From Chitinophaga niabensis (lineage in GTDB: Bacteria > Bacteroidota > Bacteroidia > Chitinophagales > Chitinophagaceae), in NCBI RefSeq assembly GCF_039545795.1, contig NZ_CP154260.1, positions 5,151,001 to 5,215,000 of the forward strand: a stretch of DNA of 64,000 nt, read 5' to 3'. Under the pieces are notes generated by a model. That model saw only the letters and a list, made by a program, of their open reading frames with translations, was not told the origin of the DNA and did no database searches. Positions 24,981-34,415 of the stretch are shown piece by piece (positions within the stretch are counted from its first letter, which is position 1; each line of letters begins with the position of its first letter). A program made the translations under genes and the position numbers.

Positions 24981-27542
24981 ATGCATTTACAACCCAGAAT
25001 GACCGCTGTCCTGGCAGGTATGATGTGCGCAACCTGTTTGCTCACAACCGCCCCGGCAGAGGCGCAGCGTAAGAAAAAAGAGAGCACTCCCGTACCTGCT
25101 GCCACTCCCGCAAAAGACACTACAGCCCGCCCGCCCATGATGGGACCCGGCGGACCTAAACCAGGACCTAAAAAGTTCTCCGAAGTGATCACGCCAAAGG
25201 CCAAAGCTGATTCCGGCATGTTCAATGTCTATAAACTGGACGACAAGTTCTTCGTAGAAATACCTGACAGACTGCTCGGCAGAGACATCCTGGTAGTGAA
25301 CCGCATTTCCAAATCAGCCGCAGACACACGTGTAGGCATGATGGGCTTCGGCGGAGACCAGATCAATGAAAATGTGATCCGCTTCGAAAAAGGCCCCAAC
25401 AACCGCATCTTCCTTAAAAATATCTCTTTCTCTGAAAGATCTAAGGATTCCACCCAGCCGATGTTCAATTCTGTGATGAATTCCAACATCCAGCCCATTG
25501 CCGCTTCTTTTGACATCAAAGCATTTTCCAAAGACAACAACGGCTCTGTACTTGATTTCACAGATTACATCAATAGCGATAACGACATCCTCTATTTTGA
25601 TGGTAGCCTGAAATCCGCGCTGAAACTGGGTATGCCGCAGTCTGATAAATCCTACATCCAGGATGTACGCTCCTATCCTGAGAACCTGGAGATCAAAACG
25701 GTTAAAACCTATTCCAAAAGTGGCGGCCCCGCAGGTCCTGGCATGCCTCCTTCCCCAGGTGGCAACGCAACCCTGGAACTGAACAGTTCCCTGGTAATGT
25801 TACCTGCTGTTCCCATGCAGCCCCGTTATTTTGATCCCCGTGTTGGTTTCTTCGCTACCAGCCTTACTGACTTTGATGCAGATCCACAAGGTGTAAAAAG
25901 ACTCTCTATGATCACCCGCTGGCGCCTTGAACCTAAAGCGGAAGACATGGAGAAATTCCGCAAAGGCGAACTGGTAGAACCAAAGAAACAGATCGTATTC
26001 TACATTGATCCCGCTACCCCCGCTAAATGGCGTAAATACCTGATCCAGGGTGTGAACGACTGGCAGGGTGCTTTCGAGCAGGCTGGTTTCAAAAACGCGA
26101 TCGTAGCTAAAATGGCCCCCACTCCCCAGGAAGATTCTACCTGGAGCCTGGAAGATGCCCGTTATTCTGCTATCGTATACAAACCTTCTGAAGTTCCTAA
26201 CGCCAGCGGCCCTCATGTACATGATCCCCGCTCCGGCGAAATCCTGGAAAGCCACATCAACTGGTACCATAACGTAATGCGCCTGCTGCGTAACTGGTAT
26301 TTCATCCAGGCTTCTCCTAACGATGACCGCGCACGTAAAATGCAGTTTGATGATGAACTGATGGGCGAACTGATCCGCTTTGTATCTTCTCACGAAGTAG
26401 GTCATACTTTAGGTCTCCGTCACAACTTCGGCTCCAGCTCCGCCTACCCGGTTGAAAAACTGCGTGATAAAGAATGGGTGAAGAAGAACGGCCACGCTGC
26501 TTCTATCATGGACTATGCACGTTTCAACTATATCGCACAACCTGGTGACGGTATCACAGGAGCAGACCTTTATCCCCGGATCAATTTCTACGATAAATGG
26601 GCCATCGAATGGGGTTACAAACTGATCCCCGGTACAGATGCTGATTCAGAAAAGAAAACCCTGAACCAGTGGACCATCAACCGCCTGCAGGACAAGAAAT
26701 TCTGGTTCGGTACAGAAACCAATCCGGATGATCCCCGTTCCCAGAACGAAGACCTTGGCGATGATGCGATGAAAGCCAGCGCTTATGGTATCAAAAACCT
26801 GCAACGCATTGTTCCTAACCTCATGGCCTGGACCCGCCAGGAAGGAGAAGGATATAATAACCTGGATGAATTGTACAAAGAAGTATACGGTCAGTATTTC
26901 CGCTACATAGGCCATGTTGCCAAAAACATCGGCGGTATCTACGAAACACCTAAAACCGTAGAACAAAGTGGTGCTATCTATGAAATCGTGCCTAAAGCCA
27001 AACAAAAAGAAGCCGTACAGTTCTTACAGACTAACCTCTTCACCACTCCAACATGGCTGGTGAACAAGGATATCTACAGCCGTATCAAGGCCAGCCCTGT
27101 TACCACTATCCAGTCTATGCAGGAATCTGCCCTCGGCCGTTTACTGAGCACCAACACGCTCCAGAAAATGCTGAATGCGGAAGCGGTAGAAAGCAACACC
27201 TATACCGTTACGGAATACATGAACGACCTGAAAAAAGGTATTTTCAGCGAGATCTATACCCGTAAACCAATAGACATCTATAGAAGGAACCTGCAAAAAG
27301 CATACATCACCAGCCTCACCAACCTCCTGAAAGCTCCGGAAGTTCCCGCTGGCCTGCCTGCTGCCTTTGCATCTATGTTCCCGAATCCAACTAAAACAGA
27401 CGTTACCAGCGTTGCCCGCGCAACCCTCGTACCATTACGTACGGAGATCCGTAACGCAGCTGCCGGCGCAGCAGACAATCTGAGCCGTTATCACCTGCAG
27501 GACCTTGCTGAACGTATCAGCGTAGCCCTGGATCCTAAATAA
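24981..27542 (+). CDS. Exported zinc-dependent metalloprotease (DUF5117/DUF5118 type)
   Basis: About 853 aa from the ATG of MHLQPRMTAVLAGMMCATCL, which gives a signal peptide ending near APAEAQ; an in-frame ATG 29 codons upstream gives no better one. A proline/glycine-rich segment follows, then the DUF5118 and DUF5117 regions (about 60-440). The metzincin zinc site SSHEVGHTLGLRHNFG lies at about residues 470-485: two histidines and glutamate of HExxH plus the third histidine. The Met-turn may be SIMDYARFNY. The C-terminal DUF4953-like part is full length. It is likely periplasmic or cell-surface; the substrates are unknown. It is monocistronic, with a strong terminator downstream. Confidence 0.9.
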   Translation: MHLQPRMTAVLAGMMCATCLLTTAPAEAQRKKKESTPVPAATPAKDTTARPPMMGPGGPKPGPKKFSEVITPKAKADSGMFNVYKLDDKFFVEIPDRLLGRDILVVNRISKSAADTRVGMMGFGGDQINENVIRFEKGPNNRIFLKNISFSERSKDSTQPMFNSVMNSNIQPIAASFDIKAFSKDNNGSVLDFTDYINSDNDILYFDGSLKSALKLGMPQSDKSYIQDVRSYPENLEIKTVKTYSKSGGPAGPGMPPSPGGNATLELNSSLVMLPAVPMQPRYFDPRVGFFATSLTDFDADPQGVKRLSMITRWRLEPKAEDMEKFRKGELVEPKKQIVFYIDPATPAKWRKYLIQGVNDWQGAFEQAGFKNAIVAKMAPTPQEDSTWSLEDARYSAIVYKPSEVPNASGPHVHDPRSGEILESHINWYHNVMRLLRNWYFIQASPNDDRARKMQFDDELMGELIRFVSSHEVGHTLGLRHNFGSSSAYPVEKLRDKEWVKKNGHAASIMDYARFNYIAQPGDGITGADLYPRINFYDKWAIEWGYKLIPGTDADSEKKTLNQWTINRLQDKKFWFGTETNPDDPRSQNEDLGDDAMKASAYGIKNLQRIVPNLMAWTRQEGEGYNNLDELYKEVYGQYFRYIGHVAKNIGGIYETPKTVEQSGAIYEIVPKAKQKEAVQFLQTNLFTTPTWLVNKDIYSRIKASPVTTIQSMQESALGRLLSTNTLQKMLNAEAVESNTYTVTEYMNDLKKGIFSEIYTRKPIDIYRRNLQKAYITSLTNLLKAPEVPAGLPAAFASMFPNPTKTDVTSVARATLVPLRTEIRNAAAGAADNLSRYHLQDLAERISVALDPK

Positions 27543-27564
27543 CCATCAAACACCAAATAAAAGC

Positions 27565-27605
27565 AAAGGGGCTGTCTCAATCTTTCTTTTGAGACAGCCC
27601 CTTTT
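27565..27605 (+). terminator. Intrinsic terminator of the metalloprotease gene
   Basis: A perfect stem (aaaggggctgtctcaa with ttgagacagcccctttt) closes on an 8-10 nt pyrimidine loop and is followed by T residues, 22 bp after the stop codon. The A/T flanks make it usable on both strands. Confidence 0.85.
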
Positions 27606-27614
27606 AATTTCCTT

Positions 27615-27735
27615 AATGGCCTCGTTCGGCCTTGTATTGGCCTTGTAACGGCCTTGCACGGCCTCTAGCCGGCCTCGTACGGCCTTGCAACGGCCTCTAA
27701 CCGGCCTTAATCCGCCATTCTACGGCCTTTCTTCT
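27615..27735. repeat. Short GGCC repeat with 10-11 bp period, about 11 units
   Basis: Units such as ggcctcgttc, ggccttgtatt, ggccttgcac and ggcctctaacc follow one another without gaps, alternating 10 and 11 bp. The last two units are degenerate. Directly beyond lie two copies of ttatagtaagg (to about 27760) and three of acataggct (to about 27812). The whole block fills the gap before the end of the HPP gene. Confidence 0.75.
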
Positions 27736-27814
27736 TTGTTATAGTAAGGTTATAGTAAGGAATGCCTGACATAGGCTTCACATAGGCTCAGTGTTCTCCT
27801 CACATAGGCTCAGA

Positions 27815-28378
27815 TCAGAACCATTTCCCATTGGCCGGGTAACTCCTGTGCCCCGGAATGTTATTAACAATAAAAGCGATCAATAGCAGGATAAACACCC
27901 CCGATGCTACAGGACTCAGCACATACAGAAAGCCCAAAGCCCGGATCTTGGCACTCCCGGCTACTGCCAGCAAAGCCGTAGCCCCTCCGGGAGGATGTAC
28001 TGTTTTGGTCACCTGCATTACCACAATGGAACAGGCAACTGCCAAAGCCCCTGCCAGCCACTCGTATTCCGGCCAGGGTATCAGCATACAAACACTTACC
28101 CCTGTAATGGCACTCAATAGATGCCCTCCTATCAGGTTCCGGGGTTGGGCCAGCGGACTTTGGGTATGCCCGTAGATCAGCACGGCAGATGCCCCAAAAG
28201 ACCCCAATACAAAGAGATTATCCCTTACCGGCAGGTAGTATTGATTCAAAAAGCCGATCAGCCCTACACCCAGGAAAGCCCCCAGAAAAGACCACGCGAT
28301 ATCCTTTTTATCCACCAGCGTTTCCCGGTAGATCACATACCGGGCAATCCGGTAAGTTCTCTTGATACGATGTTTCAT
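27815..28378 (-). CDS. HPP-family integral membrane protein
   Basis: 187 aa from the ATG of MKHRIKRTYRIARYV; the frame extends upstream to 28465 but overlaps the divergent LacI gene there. Four to five hydrophobic segments are visible. The HPP signature is present (KTVHPPGGATALLA), with the upstream QPRNLIGGHLLSA motif. Family members are plant and bacterial membrane proteins; some have been linked to nitrite transport. No partner gene indicates the substrate. A TACTTTTG box (28386-28393, minus strand) right upstream could be the -7 promoter element, giving a very short leader. Confidence 0.88.
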   Translation of the reverse strand: MKHRIKRTYRIARYVIYRETLVDKKDIAWSFLGAFLGVGLIGFLNQYYLPVRDNLFVLGSFGASAVLIYGHTQSPLAQPRNLIGGHLLSAITGVSVCMLIPWPEYEWLAGALAVACSIVVMQVTKTVHPPGGATALLAVAGSAKIRALGFLYVLSPVASGVFILLLIAFIVNNIPGHRSYPANGKWF

Positions 28379-28385
28379 TTGCCTG

Positions 28386-28393
28386 CAAAAGTA
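28386..28393 (-). promoter_or_regulatory. Putative -7 promoter box of the HPP gene
   Basis: Minus strand TACTTTTG fits the Bacteroidetes TAnnTTTG consensus. It ends 8 bp from the chosen ATG. No good -33 element is seen. Confidence 0.35.
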
Positions 28394-28443
28394 GCGCCTA
28401 TGAATAAAATTTCTTAATATCGTCCCTAAATCCACGGCCAAAA

Positions 28444-29475
28444 TTGAAAGATCGTCAGAATACAAATAAAATTACCATCTACGACATAGCCCAGGCCCTT
28501 AACCTGAGCGCCTCCACTGTTTCGAGAGCATTACAGAATAACCCGCTGATCAATGAGGAAACCAGGTCTAAAGTGCAGGGAATGGCTGCGGAAATGGGAT
28601 ATGTGCCCAATTGGATAGCCTCCAGTCTTCGTAAAAAACGCTCTAACATTATAGGCCTGATCGTTCCGCGCACCAGCATGTACTTTCAAAGCACAGCTAT
28701 CAGCGGCATCCAGCACGAAGCCCATAAATATGGTTTCAGCATTGTGATCGGGCAGTCAGATGAAACAGTGGCCATGGAAAAAGAACTGGTGCATACCTTC
28801 TTCTCCCTCCGGGTGGATGGCTTGCTGGCAGTATCTTCTATGTTCACCATCAACTTTGACCATTTTTCTCCATTTATCAAAAACAATATTCCACTGGTAT
28901 TCTATGACCGCGTACCTACGGATTTCCCAGGGTACAGCATTACCGGTGACGATTTTAAAGGAGGTTTCCTGGCCACCGAACACCTGATCAAACAAGGATG
29001 CAAACGCATCGCTCATTTCTCCGGGGTTCTGACCTGCAACCTTTACCAACAGCGGCTGGCAGGCTATAAAGCTGCGCTTGCCAAATACAAGATCCCTTAC
29101 GATGAATCGCTCATCCATGTGCATAACCTCACACTGGATGCAGCAGGTGAAGCAGCCCGGCAGATCTTTGCCAGCGGAAATATCCCGGACGGCATGTTCT
29201 CTGCCAACGATACTTCCGCCGTAGCCTTCATCCAGGAAGCACGTAAAGTGGGGATCAAAGTACCGGAACAGGTAAAAGTAGTGGGTTACTCCAACGACCT
29301 TTCTTCCCGCATTATCAGTCCCTCGCTCACTACTATTGAGCAATCAGGGTATAAAATGGGAGAAAAAGCCGTAGAAACACTGGTGCAGTTAATTAACTAT
29401 GACGAAAAGATCAAAGTCACAAAAAATTTCGTGTTCGAGGTTGAGTTGATACAACGGGAATCCTCTATGATTTGA
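28444..29475 (+). CDS. LacI-family transcriptional regulator
   Basis: 343 aa with a TTG start; no in-frame ATG precedes the HTH. The LacI helix-turn-helix is at about 9-60 (KITIYDIAQALNLSASTVSR, then ALQNNPLINEETRSKV). It is followed by the hinge and a periplasmic-binding-protein-like sugar domain (about 65-340; NIIGLIVPR, PLVFYDRVP, GMFSANDTSAVAF). It normally represses or activates genes for carbohydrate use. The lipoprotein gene lies 23 bp downstream, and fucosidase and mannosidase genes lie beyond on the other strand, making glycan metabolism a plausible regulon; that is inference. Confidence 0.93.
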   Translation: MKDRQNTNKITIYDIAQALNLSASTVSRALQNNPLINEETRSKVQGMAAEMGYVPNWIASSLRKKRSNIIGLIVPRTSMYFQSTAISGIQHEAHKYGFSIVIGQSDETVAMEKELVHTFFSLRVDGLLAVSSMFTINFDHFSPFIKNNIPLVFYDRVPTDFPGYSITGDDFKGGFLATEHLIKQGCKRIAHFSGVLTCNLYQQRLAGYKAALAKYKIPYDESLIHVHNLTLDAAGEAARQIFASGNIPDGMFSANDTSAVAFIQEARKVGIKVPEQVKVVGYSNDLSSRIISPSLTTIEQSGYKMGEKAVETLVQLINYDEKIKVTKNFVFEVELIQRESSMI

Positions 29476-29498
29476 CTATCTAAAAAACCTACAACTTT

Positions 29499-30317
29499 AT
29501 GAAAAGTAAACACCTTTTACTGGCCCTTCCTATGCTGGCCTTTATTTCATGTAACAGGGATATTTATGTCCCCAACCAGGTGAATGCACCACTACTGAAA
29601 GAAAAAAACGAATTCAAAGCCAATTTGTCCCTTTCCAACTGGCAGGCAGCTTATGCTGTTTCTGACAACATTGCGATCATGGTGAATGGGCAATATGTTT
29701 CACGTGCTTTCTGGTTCGACAATAATGACAGTGATAGCGATGATGATGATCTGTTTGTGGATAAAAACACACGCGGTGGGCTTCTTGAAGGAGGCGTGGG
29801 TTTCTTCAAAGCCCTTGACACTAAGCAGCGTGCTGTATTTGATGTGTATGCAGGTTACGGAAATGGTGCTTTCAAAACGCTGGAAGGCGCTTACAGCTCA
29901 GCTCCCGCCGGTACTACCAAACTTGATTACCAGTTGCGCACACAGTTCCACAAGTTCTTTGTACAACCCAGCTTTGGCTTATCGCACAAAGTAGTGGAAG
30001 CAGCTTTCACACCACGCTTTTCCATTGTTAAGTTCTATAATCAAACAATGGGGGTAAAAGCTTTCGAAAACGACACACAACGCCGCGATAATTTTCTGCG
30101 CCTTGGAGATAATGCAGTGCCTTTCTTTGAGCCTGCCTTTACAGTACGCGTAGGATACCGCTATGTTAAATTCCATGCACAGCTGATGTTCTCAGTGCCG
30201 ATGAATGATGAAACCTATAGCGGTTACGATGTAAATGATTACTTCCAGCCGGTATCTTTCCAAACCGGGGTTTCATTGAACTTCGGAGATTGGGTTAAGA
30301 AATCAGGAAAGAGATAA
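29499..30317 (+). CDS. Lipoprotein with beta-barrel-like repeats, unknown function
   Basis: 272 aa. The signal peptide ends in the lipobox AFISC (Cys at about 18), so it is probably lipid-anchored. The rest alternates short beta strands and turns, with aromatic residues at regular spacing (NIAIMVNGQYVSRAFWF, FDVYAGYGNGAFKTL, YVKFHAQLMFSV), the look of an outer-membrane beta-barrel or porin-like family. A very acidic insert, NDSDSDDDDLFVD, lies at about 77-89 and could bind cations. It follows the LacI gene closely. No family name is certain. Confidence 0.7.
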   Translation: MKSKHLLLALPMLAFISCNRDIYVPNQVNAPLLKEKNEFKANLSLSNWQAAYAVSDNIAIMVNGQYVSRAFWFDNNDSDSDDDDLFVDKNTRGGLLEGGVGFFKALDTKQRAVFDVYAGYGNGAFKTLEGAYSSAPAGTTKLDYQLRTQFHKFFVQPSFGLSHKVVEAAFTPRFSIVKFYNQTMGVKAFENDTQRRDNFLRLGDNAVPFFEPAFTVRVGYRYVKFHAQLMFSVPMNDETYSGYDVNDYFQPVSFQTGVSLNFGDWVKKSGKR

Positions 30318-30320
30318 ACA

Positions 30321-30437
30321 AAAAGGGGGTGTCTCAAAAGTAATTTTAACTTGATTTTACCCGGGTACCTGATGGAGAGAATCTTCGTTTACGCGATTCT
30401 CAAACTCATCAAATTACTTTTGAGACGCCCCCTTTTT
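30321..30437. repeat. Long inverted repeat containing the CGGGTACCTG element
   Basis: The arms (gggggtgtctcaaaagtaat and attacttttgagacgccccc, nearly perfect) enclose about 65 bp. The enclosed part has acccgggtacctgatg and, 20 bp later, cgtttacgcgattctcaa. A related core lies at 60057-60102 and a fragment at 53639-53651. The whole lies between convergent genes and could serve as a two-way terminator, with T-runs at both ends. Confidence 0.7.
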
Positions 30438-31844
30438 TTATGCTTTTATCTTAATAGCTACCGCATGTTTCAACGGTACTGAAGGCATTTTCACCTCTAT
30501 CATTCCATCTGCTTCCTTCCAGCTGAGTTTTCCTTTTCCACCCAGCAGTTCCATCTTAGTGCCTTTCTTCAAAGTAATACCACCAAAACGAACTACAGCA
30601 GGCAGGCTCTCGTTTTTATCCAGTAAATAGATCGCATACAGCGTACCATCTTTCTTTTGGGTGAAACATACTTTCCCGTCTTTATAAGGAGCTACGGAAC
30701 GGGTACCATAAATAGCATCGCCATTCACATTCATCCACTGGCCGATACTATCCAGTTTCCGGTAAGCTTCATCATGCCATTTACCATCGGGGCCAGGGCC
30801 AATATTCAGCAGGTAGTTACCTCCCTTTGCTACAATATCCACCAGGTTATGAATGAGTACATTCACGCTTTTGTATTGATCATTGGGAACATAAGACCAG
30901 GAACCGCCCATGGTCATACATGTTTCCCAGGGATAATCCAGCGGCTTTTCAGGGATAGATTGTTCCGGCGTACGATAATTCTCATAAGGCCCATGCACAC
31001 TGCGGTCTACTACAATAAGACCAGGCTGGTGTTTACGTGCCATACTAGCAATTGCCGGCATATTGATGTCCTGGTCCTGCGGAGGTGTTTTGCTCCAGGA
31101 GAGGGATTCTTTTGTTTGCATGCTCAATGGCCTGACCCAGCCACCATCCAGCCAAAGGATATCAACTTTGCCATAACCCGTCATCAGTTCTTCGATCTGT
31201 TTGTAGGTGAAATCGCTGAACTGTTTCCAAAGCTCCGGGTACTTGCTGATCTCATAACTGGGGTTACGGTCTTTAGGCGGGAAGTAAGACCACCAGTAGG
31301 AATTCACATGCCAGTCCGGCTTGGAAAAATAAGCGCCGATGTGAATGCCTTCTTTACGGAATGCATTAAATGTTTCCTTCGTTACATCTGCGCGGGGATC
31401 TTTGCTGAAAGGAACATTGGGTGCAGTGATCTTGTAATCTGATTGTTTGGTATCAAACATGTTGAAACCATCATGGTGTTTAGTGGTGAACACCATGTAC
31501 TTCATACCCGCTCTTTTTGCTGCAGCAGCCCATTTGGCGGGATCAAAGCTCACCGGGTTGAAAGTGTTGGGCAAGGCCTCATACTTTTGCTTGTATTCAT
31601 AGTAAGGAATACCGGCAGGTTTGCGTTGCGTCCAGCCTTCGTCTTCTGGACAAAGGCTCCAGGATTCCACGATGCCCCATTGGGAATAAGTACCCCAGTG
31701 CATCATCAACCCGAACTTCCAGTCCTGCCACTGGTCCAGTTTTTCCAGAACAGCGGGATCTGTTTCTTTTACATAGGGCTCATGCTGAGCCTGGGAAATA
31801 AGGCCTGCCATGAGAAGGCAGCCTGTTAAGAAAGTTTTCTTCAT
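30438..31844 (-). CDS. Alpha-L-fucosidase (GH29)
   Basis: 468 aa with a signal peptide (MKKTFLTGCLLMAGLISQAQ). The GH29 catalytic (beta/alpha)8 domain runs from about 30 to 370: KFGLMMHWGTYSQWG at the start, FTTKHHDGFNMFDTKQSDYK, and the nucleophile aspartate D233 in ILWLDGGW. A short C-terminal beta domain follows (about 380-468). It releases terminal L-fucose from glycans, in the periplasm or at the surface. It follows the GH2 gene by 11 bp on the same strand, so the two enzymes probably act together on a host or plant glycan. Confidence 0.95.
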   Translation of the reverse strand: MKKTFLTGCLLMAGLISQAQHEPYVKETDPAVLEKLDQWQDWKFGLMMHWGTYSQWGIVESWSLCPEDEGWTQRKPAGIPYYEYKQKYEALPNTFNPVSFDPAKWAAAAKRAGMKYMVFTTKHHDGFNMFDTKQSDYKITAPNVPFSKDPRADVTKETFNAFRKEGIHIGAYFSKPDWHVNSYWWSYFPPKDRNPSYEISKYPELWKQFSDFTYKQIEELMTGYGKVDILWLDGGWVRPLSMQTKESLSWSKTPPQDQDINMPAIASMARKHQPGLIVVDRSVHGPYENYRTPEQSIPEKPLDYPWETCMTMGGSWSYVPNDQYKSVNVLIHNLVDIVAKGGNYLLNIGPGPDGKWHDEAYRKLDSIGQWMNVNGDAIYGTRSVAPYKDGKVCFTQKKDGTLYAIYLLDKNESLPAVVRFGGITLKKGTKMELLGGKGKLSWKEADGMIEVKMPSVPLKHAVAIKIKA

Positions 31845-31855
31845 TGTTTCACTGT

Positions 31856-34387
31856 TTATTCTTTACACGCATTGCCCAGGTGCATAATGCGTAATTGTTC
31901 TCTTACTGTAGCCGCCGTTAGTTTTGTTCTTACCTGGATCGTCTTTTCGCCTATTGGTAACAGATCAAAATAATTGTCTGAGAAATGCGCGGTATCATCC
32001 TTTTCCAGCATCAGGCAAACATTTCTTGCCAGTTGGCCGGTAGTGTTCAACCTTATACTGATCAACCCATCCTTTTCAGTAACATCGGTAGTGATCACCG
32101 CTTTTGGTAAGGGCATTTGTTTAGCCGGAACAAAGTAAAACACATTCTCTGTAAGGAACTTGTGGTTAGTTAACAGTTTAGAATACAATATTACCCTTGT
32201 ACTGTCTGCTCCCTTCAGGATGTCTGCGATATCAATGCTGTGTTCCACAGCGCTGGAGTTAGCTTTTACTTTAACCGGACTGCTTTTCTGCCAGATGACT
32301 TTACCTTCCACATCCATCAGTTGTAATTCCAGCTGCAGGGAGGTTTCTTCCAGCCCATCATTTACCACATAGGTTTTGATCTTTCCTTCTTCTTTCACTG
32401 TACTGATCAGTACCGGTTCATAAGCTTTCTTCACAAAATAATGCATGGCCTTCCAGCGTCCGTAATAATCGATCCCGCTCCAGGAAGCACCGGGCCAGCA
32501 ATCATTGAGCTGCCAGTATAAAGAACCCATGCAGAAAGGCATAGCCCTGCGATGTGCTTCCATGCCTATTTTCATCCCTTCTGCCTGTAATACCTGGCTG
32601 AGATAAAGGAAGGAAGGGAAATCTTTCGGCTCTTTATAATAGTGGTCCATGTAAGTTTTAATGGCTGCATTGCCACGTGTGAAGCTTTTCTGATGCGATT
32701 GCATCACAAAGGAATTGATATCCCATTGTGAAGGATCTGCATATTTCCGCACGGTATGGATATCCGGGAAAGACTGAAAACCATATTCACTCATAAACCG
32801 CGGCACATGTGTATTAAATGCTTCAAACCATTCCATCCCATGCCATACACCCCAGTAGTGATTATCCCCATGGCGGAAATCTTCGGCTTTACCCCAGTTG
32901 CTGATGGGTGAGGATGGAAAATAAAACCGCCCCGGGTCCAGTTTTTTTACTTCATCCCGTAAGAGTTTTACAAATAAGGTATCATAGCCTTTCAGTAATT
33001 CCATCCATTGTGCATCGGAGTAAGCATAACCATCTTTCCAGCCCCAGTTCTTAATGGCCACGGCAATTTCATTATTGCCACACCAGAGCGCCAGCGAAGG
33101 ATGATTACGTAAACGGGTGATGTTATACTGTGTTTCTTCTTTTACCTGTTGCAGGAAGTTTTTATCAGAAGGATAGAAGGTACAGGCAAACATAAAATCC
33201 TGCCATACCAGTATGCCCTGTTCATCTGCCAGGTCATAGAACTGATCGTTTTCATAGATCCCCCCGCCCCATACACGTACCATGTTAAAGTTGGCTTCCT
33301 TCATATCCTTAAAGAGCTGAACATACCGCCCTGGTGTTACTCTTGGCAGGAAATTATCAGCGGGGATATAATTGGCGCCCTTCATGAAAACAGGATGCCC
33401 GTTCACTTTCACGAAGAAACTTGTGCCCATGTTATCTGCTTCGTTCACTACTTCTATCGTACGTAAACCAATGCGTTGTTGTTTGGTTTGCAGTGTATCC
33501 TTTCCACTCATTACAGCCACTTCCACTGGATATAGTTTCTGTGCACCTAATCCGTTAGGCCACCAGCGTTGCGGTTTGCTGATCACAAAAGGGATGTTTA
33601 CCTGTTGTTTGCCGGCTGCCAGTTTTTTGCTGATCTGCTTCGTTTCAAAATCTCCTTTCACCAGCAGTGTATAGATCCCCGCCTGCTGCACGTCCAGTGT
33701 AAGTGTGGCATCCAATGTTGCCTGTTCATCTGTGAGTTGCTGCTGGCGGATCCAGCTATCCCGGAGGTTTACTTTGCTCCAGGTTTTGAGATAGATGGGT
33801 CGCCAGATGCCACTGGTCACGAGGCGCGGCCCCCAGTCCCATCCATAATGATAAGGTGCTTTACGGGCATGCACACTCAAGGGAATATCACTGGCATCAT
33901 TGCCTGCGGGATAGACCAGCCTGTCCTGCAGGAACTTCGGCATGTCATGCGCAATGGGACTGTGAAATAAAATGCGTAGCTGGTTGTTGCCGGGTTTTAA
34001 ATATTTCTTTAACGGCAATTCCTTTCCCACGAACATATTCATGGCTTTTCCGATCAGCACATTATTCAGGTAGATGTCTGCGTAAGTGTCCAGCCCTGTA
34101 AATTCAAGTGAGGCCATATCAGCGGCGGGCACGGAGAAATTGCATCGGTATTCCCAATCCTTTTTGTCTATCCATTGTACACCTTTTTCATTGGCACCTT
34201 GAAATGGGTCAGGAATAAGTTGATGGGAAAGCAGGTCTGTATGCACCGTTCCCGGCACTTTGGCTGTTCTCCAAACATTCTCATCCAAACGCCGGAATTC
34301 CCATCCGGTGTTCAGTTCTATCTTCTTTTGCGCAAATGCCGTTATTGGCAGGACCGCCAGTAACAGGCTCCATAGTAATCTCCCCAT
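31856..34387 (-). CDS. Beta-mannosidase (GH2)
   Basis: 843 aa from the ATG of MGRLLWSLLLAVLPITAFAQ (signal peptide). The in-frame ATG at 34426 would overlap a divergent small gene. It has a galactose-binding-like sugar-binding N-terminal domain (WRTAKVPGTVHTDLLSHQLI), immunoglobulin-like domains, and the GH2 TIM barrel with acid/base glutamate in LWCGNNEIAVA and nucleophile glutamate in FMSEYGFQSFP. It removes beta-1,4-linked mannose from the non-reducing end of N-glycan cores or mannans. It is paired with the fucosidase, which points to complex glycan breakdown. Confidence 0.94.
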   Translation of the reverse strand: MGRLLWSLLLAVLPITAFAQKKIELNTGWEFRRLDENVWRTAKVPGTVHTDLLSHQLIPDPFQGANEKGVQWIDKKDWEYRCNFSVPAADMASLEFTGLDTYADIYLNNVLIGKAMNMFVGKELPLKKYLKPGNNQLRILFHSPIAHDMPKFLQDRLVYPAGNDASDIPLSVHARKAPYHYGWDWGPRLVTSGIWRPIYLKTWSKVNLRDSWIRQQQLTDEQATLDATLTLDVQQAGIYTLLVKGDFETKQISKKLAAGKQQVNIPFVISKPQRWWPNGLGAQKLYPVEVAVMSGKDTLQTKQQRIGLRTIEVVNEADNMGTSFFVKVNGHPVFMKGANYIPADNFLPRVTPGRYVQLFKDMKEANFNMVRVWGGGIYENDQFYDLADEQGILVWQDFMFACTFYPSDKNFLQQVKEETQYNITRLRNHPSLALWCGNNEIAVAIKNWGWKDGYAYSDAQWMELLKGYDTLFVKLLRDEVKKLDPGRFYFPSSPISNWGKAEDFRHGDNHYWGVWHGMEWFEAFNTHVPRFMSEYGFQSFPDIHTVRKYADPSQWDINSFVMQSHQKSFTRGNAAIKTYMDHYYKEPKDFPSFLYLSQVLQAEGMKIGMEAHRRAMPFCMGSLYWQLNDCWPGASWSGIDYYGRWKAMHYFVKKAYEPVLISTVKEEGKIKTYVVNDGLEETSLQLELQLMDVEGKVIWQKSSPVKVKANSSAVEHSIDIADILKGADSTRVILYSKLLTNHKFLTENVFYFVPAKQMPLPKAVITTDVTEKDGLISIRLNTTGQLARNVCLMLEKDDTAHFSDNYFDLLPIGEKTIQVRTKLTAATVREQLRIMHLGNACKE

Positions 34388-34415
34388 AAACTTAAATTTA
34401 ACGATCTTTGCAGTA

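Noticed and set aside
25800-26405. Open frame of 201 codons on the minus strand
   Set aside because: Antisense shadow of the metalloprotease, across its conserved region.
27615-27735. CRISPR-like array
   Set aside because: Units are only 10-11 bp without spacers, and no cas gene is near.
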